A DNA stretch of 64,000 bases from Candidatus Nitrosopumilus sp. (GTDB lineage Archaea; Thermoproteota; Nitrososphaeria; Nitrososphaerales; Nitrosopumilaceae), in the NCBI GenBank assembly GCA_028343855.1, contig JAOLZN010000004.1:1-64000 (forward strand), in the 5' to 3' direction. The notes beneath the pieces are model-generated. The model made no database searches. It was given only the letters and a program-made list of their open reading frames with translations, and was not told the DNA's origin. The translations under genes and the position numbers were made by a program. Positions 8,530 to 15,452 of the stretch are shown piece by piece. Each line of letters begins with the position of its first letter. Position 1 is the first letter of the stretch.

Positions 8530-9311
8530 TTATTTTTCCATTCCTTGTAAACTTTCGATGGGACAGATGGAATATCATCTGGTTTGTTGCCTGACTTGCA
8601 ATATTCTTCCCATTCTCTCCCAGTTTTCAATTCTAAACTTCTAACAAATTCTCTTGCTTCTTTGAATGGACGATACTTTTTGAATTGAGATGCTACTGTT
8701 CCAGTTCCTAAAAATCCTCCCCATCCACCATTTTTTAACCAATCTTTTTTGTAAGTAGTTTGAGGATTATGAGGAATCTTTGGAAATTCGTTTTCCATAA
8801 TTATTTTATTATTACGAATAAAATTATACCAATCCTTTTGAGTTTTAATTTTGTATTTGGATGCAATAATTTTGGATATCTTACTTGCTTTATCAAATGG
8901 GAGATAATTCCTTTTTTGATTGGCAATATATCCAGTACTAAGGAAATCTCCCCAAGATGTCCATTCCTTTTTGTAAACACGTTCAGGTTTAGAAGGAAGA
9001 TCATCAGGACGTTTACCAGATATACAAAATTTACGCCAATCAGTTTCACTTATAATTTTAAATTCTCTAACAATTTTTTTTGCTTCAATGAATGAAACAT
9101 AATTTCTATTTGATTTTGCAAACGTATTACTATCTAACCAATCTGTCCAATTAATCCATCCTTGATCTGAATAGTTTTTTTGTGGATTTGATGGTATGTC
9201 ATTGGGTTTGTTATCTGACTTACAATATTCTTGCCACTCATACGTATTTTTAAAACCCAGTTTCCTAACAAACTTTCTTGCAGATTCAAAATCTCTAAAC
9301 TGCTTAGCCAT
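8526..9311 (-). CDS. Tandem-repeat protein, first gene of the operon
   Basis: A protein of 261 residues with four units (FRDFESARKFVRKL, YVSFIEAKKIVREF, FDKASKISKIIASKYKIK, YRPFKEAREFVRSL), ending YKEWKNK. The third unit is the longer variant and also has an insertion (NNKIIMENEFPKIP). It is the promoter-proximal gene: upstream is a 244-bp gap with a TATA-like box about 25 bp before the ATG, which fits a leaderless archaeal transcript. Its terminal YKEWKNK codons carry AAGGAATGG ahead of the next start. Function unknown. Confidence 0.85.
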   Translation of the reverse strand: MAKQFRDFESARKFVRKLGFKNTYEWQEYCKSDNKPNDIPSNPQKNYSDQGWINWTDWLDSNTFAKSNRNYVSFIEAKKIVREFKIISETDWRKFCISGKRPDDLPSKPERVYKKEWTSWGDFLSTGYIANQKRNYLPFDKASKISKIIASKYKIKTQKDWYNFIRNNKIIMENEFPKIPHNPQTTYKKDWLKNGGWGGFLGTGTVASQFKKYRPFKEAREFVRSLELKTGREWEEYCKSGNKPDDIPSVPSKVYKEWKNK

Positions 9312-9330
9312 TTAATGACTCTAGTATCAT

Positions 9331-9340
9331 ATTATTTAAA
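9331..9340 (-). promoter_or_regulatory. TATA-like box for the repeat-protein operon
   Basis: On the minus strand this reads TTTAAATAAT, centred about 25 bp before the ATG at 9311. Archaeal TATA boxes lie about 25 bp before the transcription start, so a leaderless or very short-leader mRNA is likely. No other comparable gap exists in the 9.3-kb operon. Confidence 0.5.
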
Positions 9341-9444
9341 AAATTGATTTGCAAGATTTCAAAATTAAGCGATAAATAATTTTCAAATATAGAATCTTAT
9401 ATCAAATTCATTCCTAAATCTAGTATTGAAAGAATCAACAATAA

Positions 9445-9458
9445 CTCACAACTGTGAG
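9445..9458. repeat. Inverted repeat CTCACA-ac-TGTGAG in intergenic gap
   Basis: Two perfect 6-bp arms with a 2-bp spacer lie between the divergent repeat operon and the PLD-like gene, about 100 bp before the latter. The rest of the gap (9312-9555) shows a small TCCC-GAT-GGGA hairpin near 9488 and no clear gene. It could be an operator or chance. Confidence 0.35.
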
Positions 9459-9555
9459 ATGTTGGGGAACTTAAGTAATGAGCCAATTCCCGATGGGAGC
9501 ATTTGAATAATTTTGTGGTTATTGCCTTAAATATCAAAATTATACTTCATATTCT

Positions 9556-10212
9556 ATGGGTTTAAAAAATCTCAACTTAAAAGAAGAATATCGTTCAGAT
9601 ACAAATGATATTGTTGCAGAGTTCTTTTTTCCATGCTTGAGTCATTGCATTGAATATGACAGATGTGTGAATTACCTATCAATTCAGGCATTGGCTACAA
9701 TAGCAATGGCATTTGATAATTTCAGTGAAGGGAAATCAAAACTAAGAATGATTACAGGACACAGATACAAAACAGAAGATTTGAATTTATTTACAAAATT
9801 ATTTTCAGAAAAATTTACAAAATCATTTGAAGGGAAATTTATTAAAAATAGTAAAATTCAGAAATTACAAAATATAGTAAATAATGGGCAGATTGAATTA
9901 AAGATTGCAATTCCAAATTCAGAGCGTATTGCAGATGCATTTTCAGAGAGAATTGGAATTTTTATTGATGATGAGGATGAGCAAGTGGCATTTACAGGAA
10001 CATCAAAAGAATCATTCTCAACACAAACACGGGATTTTGAGTCTGTCGATGTTTTTACATCATGGAATGATAAATCAAGGGTAGAGAGAAAAAGAAAAGA
10101 TTTTGAAGATTTGTGGCAAAATAAAACAAAATACGTAGATGTGTGTGATTTTACATATGCTGCAAAAAACAATCTTTTAAAATATTCAACCAAGTGGGTA
10201 ACAGAAATTTAA
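9556..10212 (+). CDS. Stand-alone PLD-like domain, probably catalytically degraded
   Basis: A protein of 218 residues that looks like the N-terminal phospholipase D-like domain found in front of many SF2 helicases in defence or mobile loci. Matching features are the start (GLKNLNLKEEYRSDTNDIVAEFF), the middle ELKIAIPN, and the end (FESVDVFTSWNDKSRVERKRKDFEDLWQNKTKYVDVCDF). In that family the active site reads near HEKIGIF; here the same place reads SERIGIF, so the HKD histidine and lysine are replaced. The helicase part is missing: the gene ends after the PLD domain and overlaps convergent endA by 4 bp. It may be a decayed remnant or a non-catalytic binding protein. It is divergent from the repeat operon. 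Confidence 0.7.
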   Translation: MGLKNLNLKEEYRSDTNDIVAEFFFPCLSHCIEYDRCVNYLSIQALATIAMAFDNFSEGKSKLRMITGHRYKTEDLNLFTKLFSEKFTKSFEGKFIKNSKIQKLQNIVNNGQIELKIAIPNSERIADAFSERIGIFIDDEDEQVAFTGTSKESFSTQTRDFESVDVFTSWNDKSRVERKRKDFEDLWQNKTKYVDVCDFTYAAKNNLLKYSTKWVTEI

Positions 10213-10772
10213 AATTTGAAAGAATCTTCCAATCTGGATTTATTTTCTAAAAAATTCATTTTATTAATTTTATAATAAATTACTTCACCACGTCTTTCAA
10301 TTACTGCAATAATAGGCTCTTTTCCCATTTGAGTAATTTCATCAATTTTCTTTTGTAATGCACCCATCTTCTCTTGTTGCCCTTCATTAAGACCAAAAAT
10401 TAGAAATTTTGCACCTTTTTCACCAAAATGTCCTCGTTCATAAACTCTAAAATCAGAACCAAATCCAAATCCATCTTTAACAACATAACCTCTAGTTTTC
10501 AGATCACGGAAAATCAGAAATTTTGTAAGAATTTCAGAATTTGTTTTTTGACAAATACTCATAAAAGTATCAAAATCAATTTGTTTTTTATTTTTCTTTA
10601 AAAGTAATTTCCCAGTATAAAGTAAATACAAGGTCTCAAAAGATTTAAGAAATAATTTATCATTCTCAATTTCACCAAATCCCTTTTGCTCAAGATCATG
10701 AATCATATTTTTGTTAGAAATACAAGTTTGATCTAAAATTAGATCACCAATAACTTCAGGGGTTTCATCCAT
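10209..10772 (-). CDS. endA: tRNA-intron splicing endonuclease
   Basis: I choose the ATG at 10772 (MDETPEVIGDLILDQT), giving 187 residues, because it lies about 25 bp after a TTATA-like element and matches normal EndA length; the ORF track adds 33 residues. The C-terminal catalytic domain has FRVYERGHF and GAKFLIFG and ends with a beta-rich AVIERRGEVIYYKI. The tyrosine, histidine and a lysine are the known catalytic triad of the family. It cuts pre-tRNA introns at bulge-helix-bulge motifs; the tRNA-Ser gene at 41793 has such an intron. It is divergent from rpl10e. Confidence 0.9.
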   Translation of the reverse strand: MDETPEVIGDLILDQTCISNKNMIHDLEQKGFGEIENDKLFLKSFETLYLLYTGKLLLKKNKKQIDFDTFMSICQKTNSEILTKFLIFRDLKTRGYVVKDGFGFGSDFRVYERGHFGEKGAKFLIFGLNEGQQEKMGALQKKIDEITQMGKEPIIAVIERRGEVIYYKINKMNFLENKSRLEDSFKF

Positions 10773-10869
10773 AATGAAGAGAGAAATGGAGGATTTCCAT
10801 ATAAGCATTGGAAATTCAAGAAAATCTGGGCTAACCGTTAAAATATGGGCATTCTGACTTGACAGTATC

Positions 10870-11379
10870 ATGCATGGTGCAAATTATAGAGATGGAACTG
10901 GTCAAGTATTCACAAGAAAAGAATACATCAAAGGTAAACCACAAATTAAAATTGCAAAATTTCAAGGAGGTAAAAGAGGAACTTACGAGTATTGTGTTCA
11001 ATTATTGATGAATGAACGACTTCAAATCAGACATATGGCCATAGAATCAACTAGATTAGCAGCAAATAAAACACTAGAAAAAACAACTGGAGAATCAGGT
11101 TATTATTCAAGATTAAGAATTTATCCACATAATCTCTTAAGAGAAAATAAACAAATTGCTACTGCAGGTGCAGATAGAGTTTCAGAAGGAATGAGAAGAT
11201 CATGGGGTAAAGCAACTAGTTTAGGTGCAAGAGTAAGACAAGGTCAATGTATTATGGAATTATACGTTAATGGAGAAGCACATCTAACTGCTGCAAAAAA
11301 AGCACTCCATGGATCATGTGTTAAACTACCAGGTACCCCAACAATCAAAGTGATTGAATGGAATAAATCATCACCATAG
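10870..11379 (+). CDS. rpl10e: Ribosomal protein L10e (uL16)
   Basis: A protein of 169 residues starting MHGANYRDGTGQ. The segments KIAKFQGGKRGTYEYCVQLL, YPHNLLRENK, ATAGADRVSEGMRRSWGKA and AKKALHGSCVKLPGTPTI are the archaeal/eukaryotic L10e signature. The protein sits in the large subunit near the peptidyl transferase centre and tRNA. It is transcribed alone, divergent from endA, and its last codons overlap a convergent small gene by 9 bp. Confidence 0.95.
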   Translation: MHGANYRDGTGQVFTRKEYIKGKPQIKIAKFQGGKRGTYEYCVQLLMNERLQIRHMAIESTRLAANKTLEKTTGESGYYSRLRIYPHNLLRENKQIATAGADRVSEGMRRSWGKATSLGARVRQGQCIMELYVNGEAHLTAAKKALHGSCVKLPGTPTIKVIEWNKSSP

Positions 11380-11634
11380 ACTTTCTAAATCAGGTTTCTT
11401 ATTTTCAATAAATTTTAAAAAATCTTCAAATTCTTGCTTTGTAGGATCACGTTTGAGAATTCTTTTAGTTTGGTAAAAGAAAGTATTGTATAATCTACCT
11501 ACAACAAGACCTAATGCAAAAGATTTGGAATCATCAATTGTAGAAAGTAGTTTAATCAATTCCTTAATGTCATCTTTGTTAGAAACACTATCTTGAATTT
11601 TTTGTTCAATTTTCTTTAAAAGAATTTCATCCAT
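11371..11634 (-). CDS. Conserved-looking small protein of unknown function
   Basis: A protein of 87 residues, highly charged and helical by composition (LLKKIEQKIQDSVSNKDDIKELIKLL). The middle has FALGLVVGRLYNTFFYQTKRIL and the end EFEDFLKFIENKKPDLESLW. No motif I recognise, no cysteines, no membrane segment long enough to be convincing. It converges on rpl10e with a 9-bp overlap and lies just upstream of tRNA-Gly on the other strand. Confidence 0.65.
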   Translation of the reverse strand: MDEILLKKIEQKIQDSVSNKDDIKELIKLLSTIDDSKSFALGLVVGRLYNTFFYQTKRILKRDPTKQEFEDFLKFIENKKPDLESLW

Positions 11635-11664
11635 AGACTACCACTGCAATGAAAGCTTAAAAAC

Positions 11665-11672
11665 GCTTAAAT
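11665..11672 (+). promoter_or_regulatory. TATA-like box upstream of tRNA-Gly
   Basis: The sequence CTTAAAT lies about 30 bp before the mature tRNA 5' end, the usual distance for archaeal TATA boxes. A similar GCTTAAAA lies ten bases upstream and could serve the divergent small gene. Confidence 0.4.
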
Positions 11673-11698
11673 CTGCAAATTCAACCCTTTGAATTGTT

Positions 11699-11775
11699 GC
11701 AGTTATAGTACAGTCTGGTTAGTACTCGTGCTTGCCAAGTACGTGACCCGGGTTCAAATCCCGGTAACTGCACCA
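11699..11775 (+). tRNA. tRNA-Gly (GCC anticodon), CCA encoded
   Basis: Cloverleaf read by hand: acceptor GCAGTTA pairs with TAACTGC, D stem GTAC/GTAC, anticodon stem CGTGC/GTACG with loop TTGCCAA giving anticodon GCC, T arm CCGGG-TTCAAAT-CCCGG. Discriminator A is followed by an encoded CCA. No intron. Confidence 0.95.
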
Positions 11776-11776
11776 T

Positions 11777-12205
11777 CTATTGGTTTTTAGGAATTAATGC
11801 ATTTTTTATGATTTCAAGTGCATCATGAGCCTTTTCAGGTCTAGGTAATTGAATTGCAATTACATTATCTTGACCATATCTTGATTCAGGGGAATTAAGT
11901 ACAAGCATAGATGTATTTGCCAAAACTTCAAAAAAATTCAAATCAGTTTTTCCGTTAACAAGAAACTTTTCTGAAATATTACCTATTGAAAAAGTTAAAA
12001 TTATTTCTACAAAAACATTTCCTAATCCATCTTGTAAAATATTTAGATCAGTATTAACAGAAAAAGGTTGACCTTCAATTTTTGCTCGAATCAAACCATA
12101 TTTTTCGTCATCAATCGATATACATGGAGTTTCTTTTCCTTCAAAATCAAAAGTAGTAATACCAACATGAACACTATCTAACATTTTTTGTAATTCATCA
12201 GACAT
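11777..12205 (-). CDS. Hypothetical protein following the antiporter gene
   Basis: A protein of 142 residues when started at MSDELQKMLDSVHVGITTF. The ORF-track start lies inside the antiporter gene, while the ATG at 12205 overlaps the antiporter stop by 8 bp and has GGAGG about 12 bases upstream. The sequence looks like an alternating beta fold (GVGITTFDFEGKETPCISIDDEKYGLIRAKIEG; NVFVEIILTFSIG). No catalytic motif recognised. The tight coupling suggests a role with the antiporter, possibly regulatory; this is inference. Confidence 0.7.
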   Translation of the reverse strand: MSDELQKMLDSVHVGITTFDFEGKETPCISIDDEKYGLIRAKIEGQPFSVNTDLNILQDGLGNVFVEIILTFSIGNISEKFLVNGKTDLNFFEVLANTSMLVLNSPESRYGQDNVIAIQLPRPEKAHDALEIIKNALIPKNQ

Positions 12206-13526
12206 CCTCTTTTTCCTCCAATGCAGGAACAATTCGGTCACTTGCTTTAATCAAGAATGGAGAAATAAATGCAGTAATAATTGAAATGATACCGACAAGA
12301 GGGAACAAGAATGCACTTACAGCGCCAATATCAACTCCAACTTTTACAATAACAATTGAGAATTCCCCACGAGGAGCTGCTAATGTGAATGCTGAACGAA
12401 GTGCTTTTCCACGTTTTTGTCTGAAGATAAAATTACCCAACATGTTTCCACCAAATTTCATTCCAGTAGCAACTGCAATCAAAGCAATTGCAATGAAAAG
12501 ATAGTTTTCAAGTTGTGAAACATCCATCAAAGCACCTACAGATATGAAAAATATGGCCACAAACATGTCTTTAATTGGACTGGAAAGTAATTTTGCAACT
12601 TCAGCAGATTTTGATTCTGCTACCAATACACCAGCTAAAAAGGCACCAATTGCTACAGATAATCCTACAATATTTGCTAGTAAGGCATATCCAAAGCACA
12701 CACCAAGAACACTTAGGAGTAAAATTTCACGATTTTCAGCAGCTGCAACTCTATCAATTAAACCAGGAACGATTCGAGTGCCAATAGTAAAGGTTCCAAC
12801 AATAAGACCAACTGCAACTAATACAACTACCACAATGGATTCTATTGATACACTTCCAACTAAAGCAACAGATTGTAAGGTAGAAATCAAAATTACAGCA
12901 ATAACGTCTTCAACAATCAAAATACCTAAAACAAGAATAGATGATTCTTTTTTGATTTTTCCCATCTCTTCTAAAATTTTAACAATAATGGCAGTACTAG
13001 AAATTGATAAAGCTGCAGAGATAAACAATGCATCCATAAATTGTAAACCAAGTGCAGATGAAGTATAAAACAAAACACCTAATGTAGAGAATAATCCAAT
13101 TGTTCCAACGCCAACAGATACTTTTCCAATAGATTTGATCTTTGCATATGGAAATTCAATTCCAATAACAAATAATAATAAAATTACACCAATCTCTGAA
13201 AATAAATGCAGTGCAGAAATATCAGATAAAATTCCAACACCATCTAACATTTCAGACGGGGAATTATTTTCAGGTAATATCCAAGTCCATAATGGAGACA
13301 ATGGACCAATAAGCATTCCAGCAAAAAGATATCCAATAATCAAAGGTTGTCGAATTTTGAAAAATGCAAGTGTAACAATAGAACCAATTATCATGATAAA
13401 AGCTAAATCTGTTACAAAACTTGTATGAGGAAGTTCAGGGGTTACTTGTTCAATTAAAGTATTAACAGTGGAATTAAGAGAATTTTGAATTGTAGAAGAA
13501 TCAATTTGTAATGAAAGATTTTGCAT
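12198..13526 (-). CDS. CPA2-type monovalent cation:proton antiporter
   Basis: A membrane protein of 442 residues with about twelve hydrophobic segments. Signature stretches of the Kef/CPA2 family are visible: IRQPLIIGYLFAGMLIGP, SEIGVILLLFVIGIEF, LSISSTAIIVKILEE, VEDVIAVILIS and SVAIGAFLAGVLVAES. The family exchanges Na+ or K+ for protons. There is no C-terminal TrkA-N domain, so it is the short, integral-membrane-only form. It leads a two-gene operon with the 142-aa protein. Confidence 0.9.
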   Translation of the reverse strand: MQNLSLQIDSSTIQNSLNSTVNTLIEQVTPELPHTSFVTDLAFIMIIGSIVTLAFFKIRQPLIIGYLFAGMLIGPLSPLWTWILPENNSPSEMLDGVGILSDISALHLFSEIGVILLLFVIGIEFPYAKIKSIGKVSVGVGTIGLFSTLGVLFYTSSALGLQFMDALFISAALSISSTAIIVKILEEMGKIKKESSILVLGILIVEDVIAVILISTLQSVALVGSVSIESIVVVVLVAVGLIVGTFTIGTRIVPGLIDRVAAAENREILLLSVLGVCFGYALLANIVGLSVAIGAFLAGVLVAESKSAEVAKLLSSPIKDMFVAIFFISVGALMDVSQLENYLFIAIALIAVATGMKFGGNMLGNFIFRQKRGKALRSAFTLAAPRGEFSIVIVKVGVDIGAVSAFLFPLVGIISIITAFISPFLIKASDRIVPALEEKEDV

Positions 13527-13655
13527 AATACCACTGGATAAATTTCATTAAAAAGTGATTACGTGATTTTAAAAAAAATGGAAAAACATTGTGGAAACGA
13601 TAATCAAATAGTTATCAATTTGAAACTTCTTTATGCCTAGTGATCTTACAGTAAT

Positions 13656-13719
13656 TGCAGAGTGATGAGTAGGTCAGCTGATTCTTATGAAGAGATATGA
13701 CCTGGGGTAACTGACTGCA
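13656..13719 (+). ncRNA. Candidate C/D-box sRNA
   Basis: The 64-nt stretch has box C GTGATGA (13662), box D' CTGA (13678), a relaxed box C' TGAAGA (13688) and box D CTGA (13711). A terminal stem TGCAG/CTGCA flanks C and D, as in archaeal k-turn sRNAs that guide 2'-O-methylation. The D'-side guide is short (9 nt) and box C' departs from consensus, so this is a candidate only. It lies in a 420-bp gap between an antiporter and a small CxxC gene; no target was identified. Confidence 0.45.
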
Positions 13720-13753
13720 CTTATGGTTACAGTCAAATAACCTAATTATTAAT

Positions 13754-13769
13754 AGTACGGTACCGTACT
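13754..13769. promoter_or_regulatory. 16-bp perfect palindrome, possible operator
   Basis: AGTACGGTACCGTACT is a perfect palindrome ending 7 bp before the ATG of the 35-aa gene, with an AT-rich TATA-like stretch (TAATTATTAAT) just before it. The place, between TATA box and start codon, is where an archaeal repressor would block transcription. Confidence 0.45.
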
Positions 13770-13776
13770 GTACTAT

Positions 13777-13884
13777 ATGATTCAATGCGAATATTGTCCA
13801 AGAGGATTCATTGAGACAACTAACGGTCTTGCTGAGAAGACATTTCATGAACTACTTCATGAACCAGAAGTTGTAAACAAGTGA
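13777..13884 (+). CDS. 35-residue CxxC mini-protein
   Basis: Too short for the ORF track. It reads MIQCEYCPRGFIETTNGLAEKTFHELLHEPEVVNK. CEYC plus two histidines (FHELLH) could bind one zinc, as a half zinc finger. The N-terminal CEYCPRGF resembles the first knuckle of small zinc-binding proteins. It is preceded by a palindrome and an AT-rich promoter-like segment, and followed by a T-rich run. Coding status is inferred from the metal-like residues and position; it needs comparison with related genomes. Confidence 0.55.
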   Translation: MIQCEYCPRGFIETTNGLAEKTFHELLHEPEVVNK

Positions 13885-13946
13885 CTCTTTACATTTTTTA
13901 TTTTACACCTAACTTTTTTTATTATTAGTTTCTTAATTCTAGTATA

Positions 13947-15452
13947 ATGGTATCTAAAACAACTAAGAAAAAAGTAGTTAAAACGGTTAAAAGACAACCA
14001 AATCCTGCTGCTGTTTTAAAAAAAGTAGCATCAGTTTCAGATTCCAATAAAGCATTACAAAAAGAAATTAAAGTCATGTCAAAAATTTTTGGTGAAAATC
14101 AAAAAGTCTTGGTATCAATGAAAGGAATGATAGATACCCTAACCTCAACACTAGAGCATATTCAAAAGCAATCAAAGCAAATTAACATAATAGAAGATGA
14201 CACTCAAAAGCTATATGCAGGATTAAACCAAGTTAGAACACAGTCTAATTTAATTAATAAAATCAATAATCAAACTGAAAAACTTGAAAATGAATTAAAT
14301 AAAATTTCAGAAGTACAAAAAACATCAAAGCCACTAGAAATTTCTCAAAAAGTAGAAGAAAGTATGAATTCAATTACAAATAATTCTCAAATGATAATAA
14401 AAATTGCTCAAAGAATTGATGAAGTAAGAGATGATCTAAGAGAAGTTTCAGGAAAGACAAATTCATTTTTAGAGATTACATCTGAGATGAATAAATTAAA
14501 AGAAAATATTGAAGAGATTTCTGGAAAGACAGAGAATTTCAATACAAGTTCACAAGTAGTTGAAAGTCTTAAACAAGAATTTGAAAAAATAGTGGAAGGG
14601 GTAGCAGATGCGTCAAATGTTAATGCAGAATTAGAAGCAATCAAAATTTCTATTGATATGATATCATCAAAAGCCTCAAAAATTGACTCATTAGGAGGCG
14701 TGATTGATGGGTTAAAACAACAATTTGAAACAGTCTCATCTACGGTTAACTCTAGTGATGCAATAAGTTTAGAATCAATGAAAGAATTAGGTGGTAAAAT
14801 TGACAAAATTGAGACAGAAATTGGTTCATTATCAAAAAGAGCAGATTCAACTGCATATGTAGGAGAAAATCTAAAATTAGTTCAAGAGGACATCTCAAAT
14901 TTCAAATCAAACGTATTTGATAAAACAAACAACATAGAAGAAAAAATTAGTTCGGTATCAGATACTCTAAAAAGACAAGACGCATCAACTGCAGAATTTC
15001 ATAAAAAATCTGAAAAACTATTTCAAGAAATACAATCAGTTCGAAATGTTACAAACAAAACATCTAGTGATTCTTCAAAAGAAATGATGGCGTTGCTGAA
15101 ATTATCAGAATATCAATCAAATATTAGAATGAATACAGAATCAAAATACGGTGAGTCTAAAGATTTAGAAAAAATGGCAAGTCTAACATCAGAAATTGTA
15201 AATTTATTTGACAGAATCTCAATTGAATCAGGTGAAAAAATACCATTACCTCACGAAGTTAGACAGTGGGCAGTAGGAAAAATTTTAGATTGTGCAGATA
15301 AATGGGAAATTAGATTTAGTGATGTGTATTCAATTCTAACAAATGCAATTGGAAGAGACATGTTAAAAGAATCAGTTAGAATTCAACAAGTAAGAGACAT
15401 TTATGGAATCAGAGCAGTAGATGAAATCAGAAAAGATCTAAATATTTCTTAG
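13947..15452 (+). CDS. Long coiled-coil protein of unknown function
   Basis: A protein of 501 residues. A basic start (VSKTTKKKVVKTVKRQPNP) is followed by about 350 residues rich in Glu, Lys, Ser, Ile and Asn with heptad-like hydrophobic spacing and recurring motifs (SGKTNSFLEITSEMNKLKENIEEISGKTENF), typical of extended coiled coils. The last 90 residues (IPLPHEVRQWAVGKILDCADKWEIRFSDVYSILTNAIGRDML) look globular. No signal peptide or membrane segment. The basic N-terminus could bind DNA; a structural or chromosome-linked role is speculation. It converges with the GT2 gene, overlapping it by 4 bp. Confidence 0.8.
   Translation: MVSKTTKKKVVKTVKRQPNPAAVLKKVASVSDSNKALQKEIKVMSKIFGENQKVLVSMKGMIDTLTSTLEHIQKQSKQINIIEDDTQKLYAGLNQVRTQSNLINKINNQTEKLENELNKISEVQKTSKPLEISQKVEESMNSITNNSQMIIKIAQRIDEVRDDLREVSGKTNSFLEITSEMNKLKENIEEISGKTENFNTSSQVVESLKQEFEKIVEGVADASNVNAELEAIKISIDMISSKASKIDSLGGVIDGLKQQFETVSSTVNSSDAISLESMKELGGKIDKIETEIGSLSKRADSTAYVGENLKLVQEDISNFKSNVFDKTNNIEEKISSVSDTLKRQDASTAEFHKKSEKLFQEIQSVRNVTNKTSSDSSKEMMALLKLSEYQSNIRMNTESKYGESKDLEKMASLTSEIVNLFDRISIESGEKIPLPHEVRQWAVGKILDCADKWEIRFSDVYSILTNAIGRDMLKESVRIQQVRDIYGIRAVDEIRKDLNIS

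Noticed and set aside
8760-9095. Plus-strand 111-aa ORF and minus 82-aa ORF at 8801
   Set aside because: Both overlap the well-supported repeat gene at 8526-9311 in other frames, with Phe/Ile-rich low-quality sequence.
1-9311. CRISPR array or simple non-coding repeat locus
   Set aside because: The periodic sequence (about 185 bp) is continuous coding sequence with conserved protein units, no short direct repeats with unique spacers, and no cas genes in the window.
1-9311. Repeat genes as one large pseudogene broken by frameshifts
   Set aside because: Each ORF starts with the same MKK(Q)FRDFESAR, junctions are ATGA or short overlaps with ribosome-site-like sequence, and no stop occurs inside units.
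1-9311. Prophage or integrase gene
   Set aside because: The repeat is known to me from integrases, but no recombinase catalytic residues, capsid, terminase or att-like duplications are seen.
12544-13068. Plus-strand 174-aa ORF
   Set aside because: Antisense to the antiporter gene; Thr/Ile/Ser-rich shadow of membrane codons.
13615-13848. Minus-strand 77-aa ORF
   Set aside because: Overlaps the candidate sRNA and the CxxC gene on the other strand; no recognisable motif.
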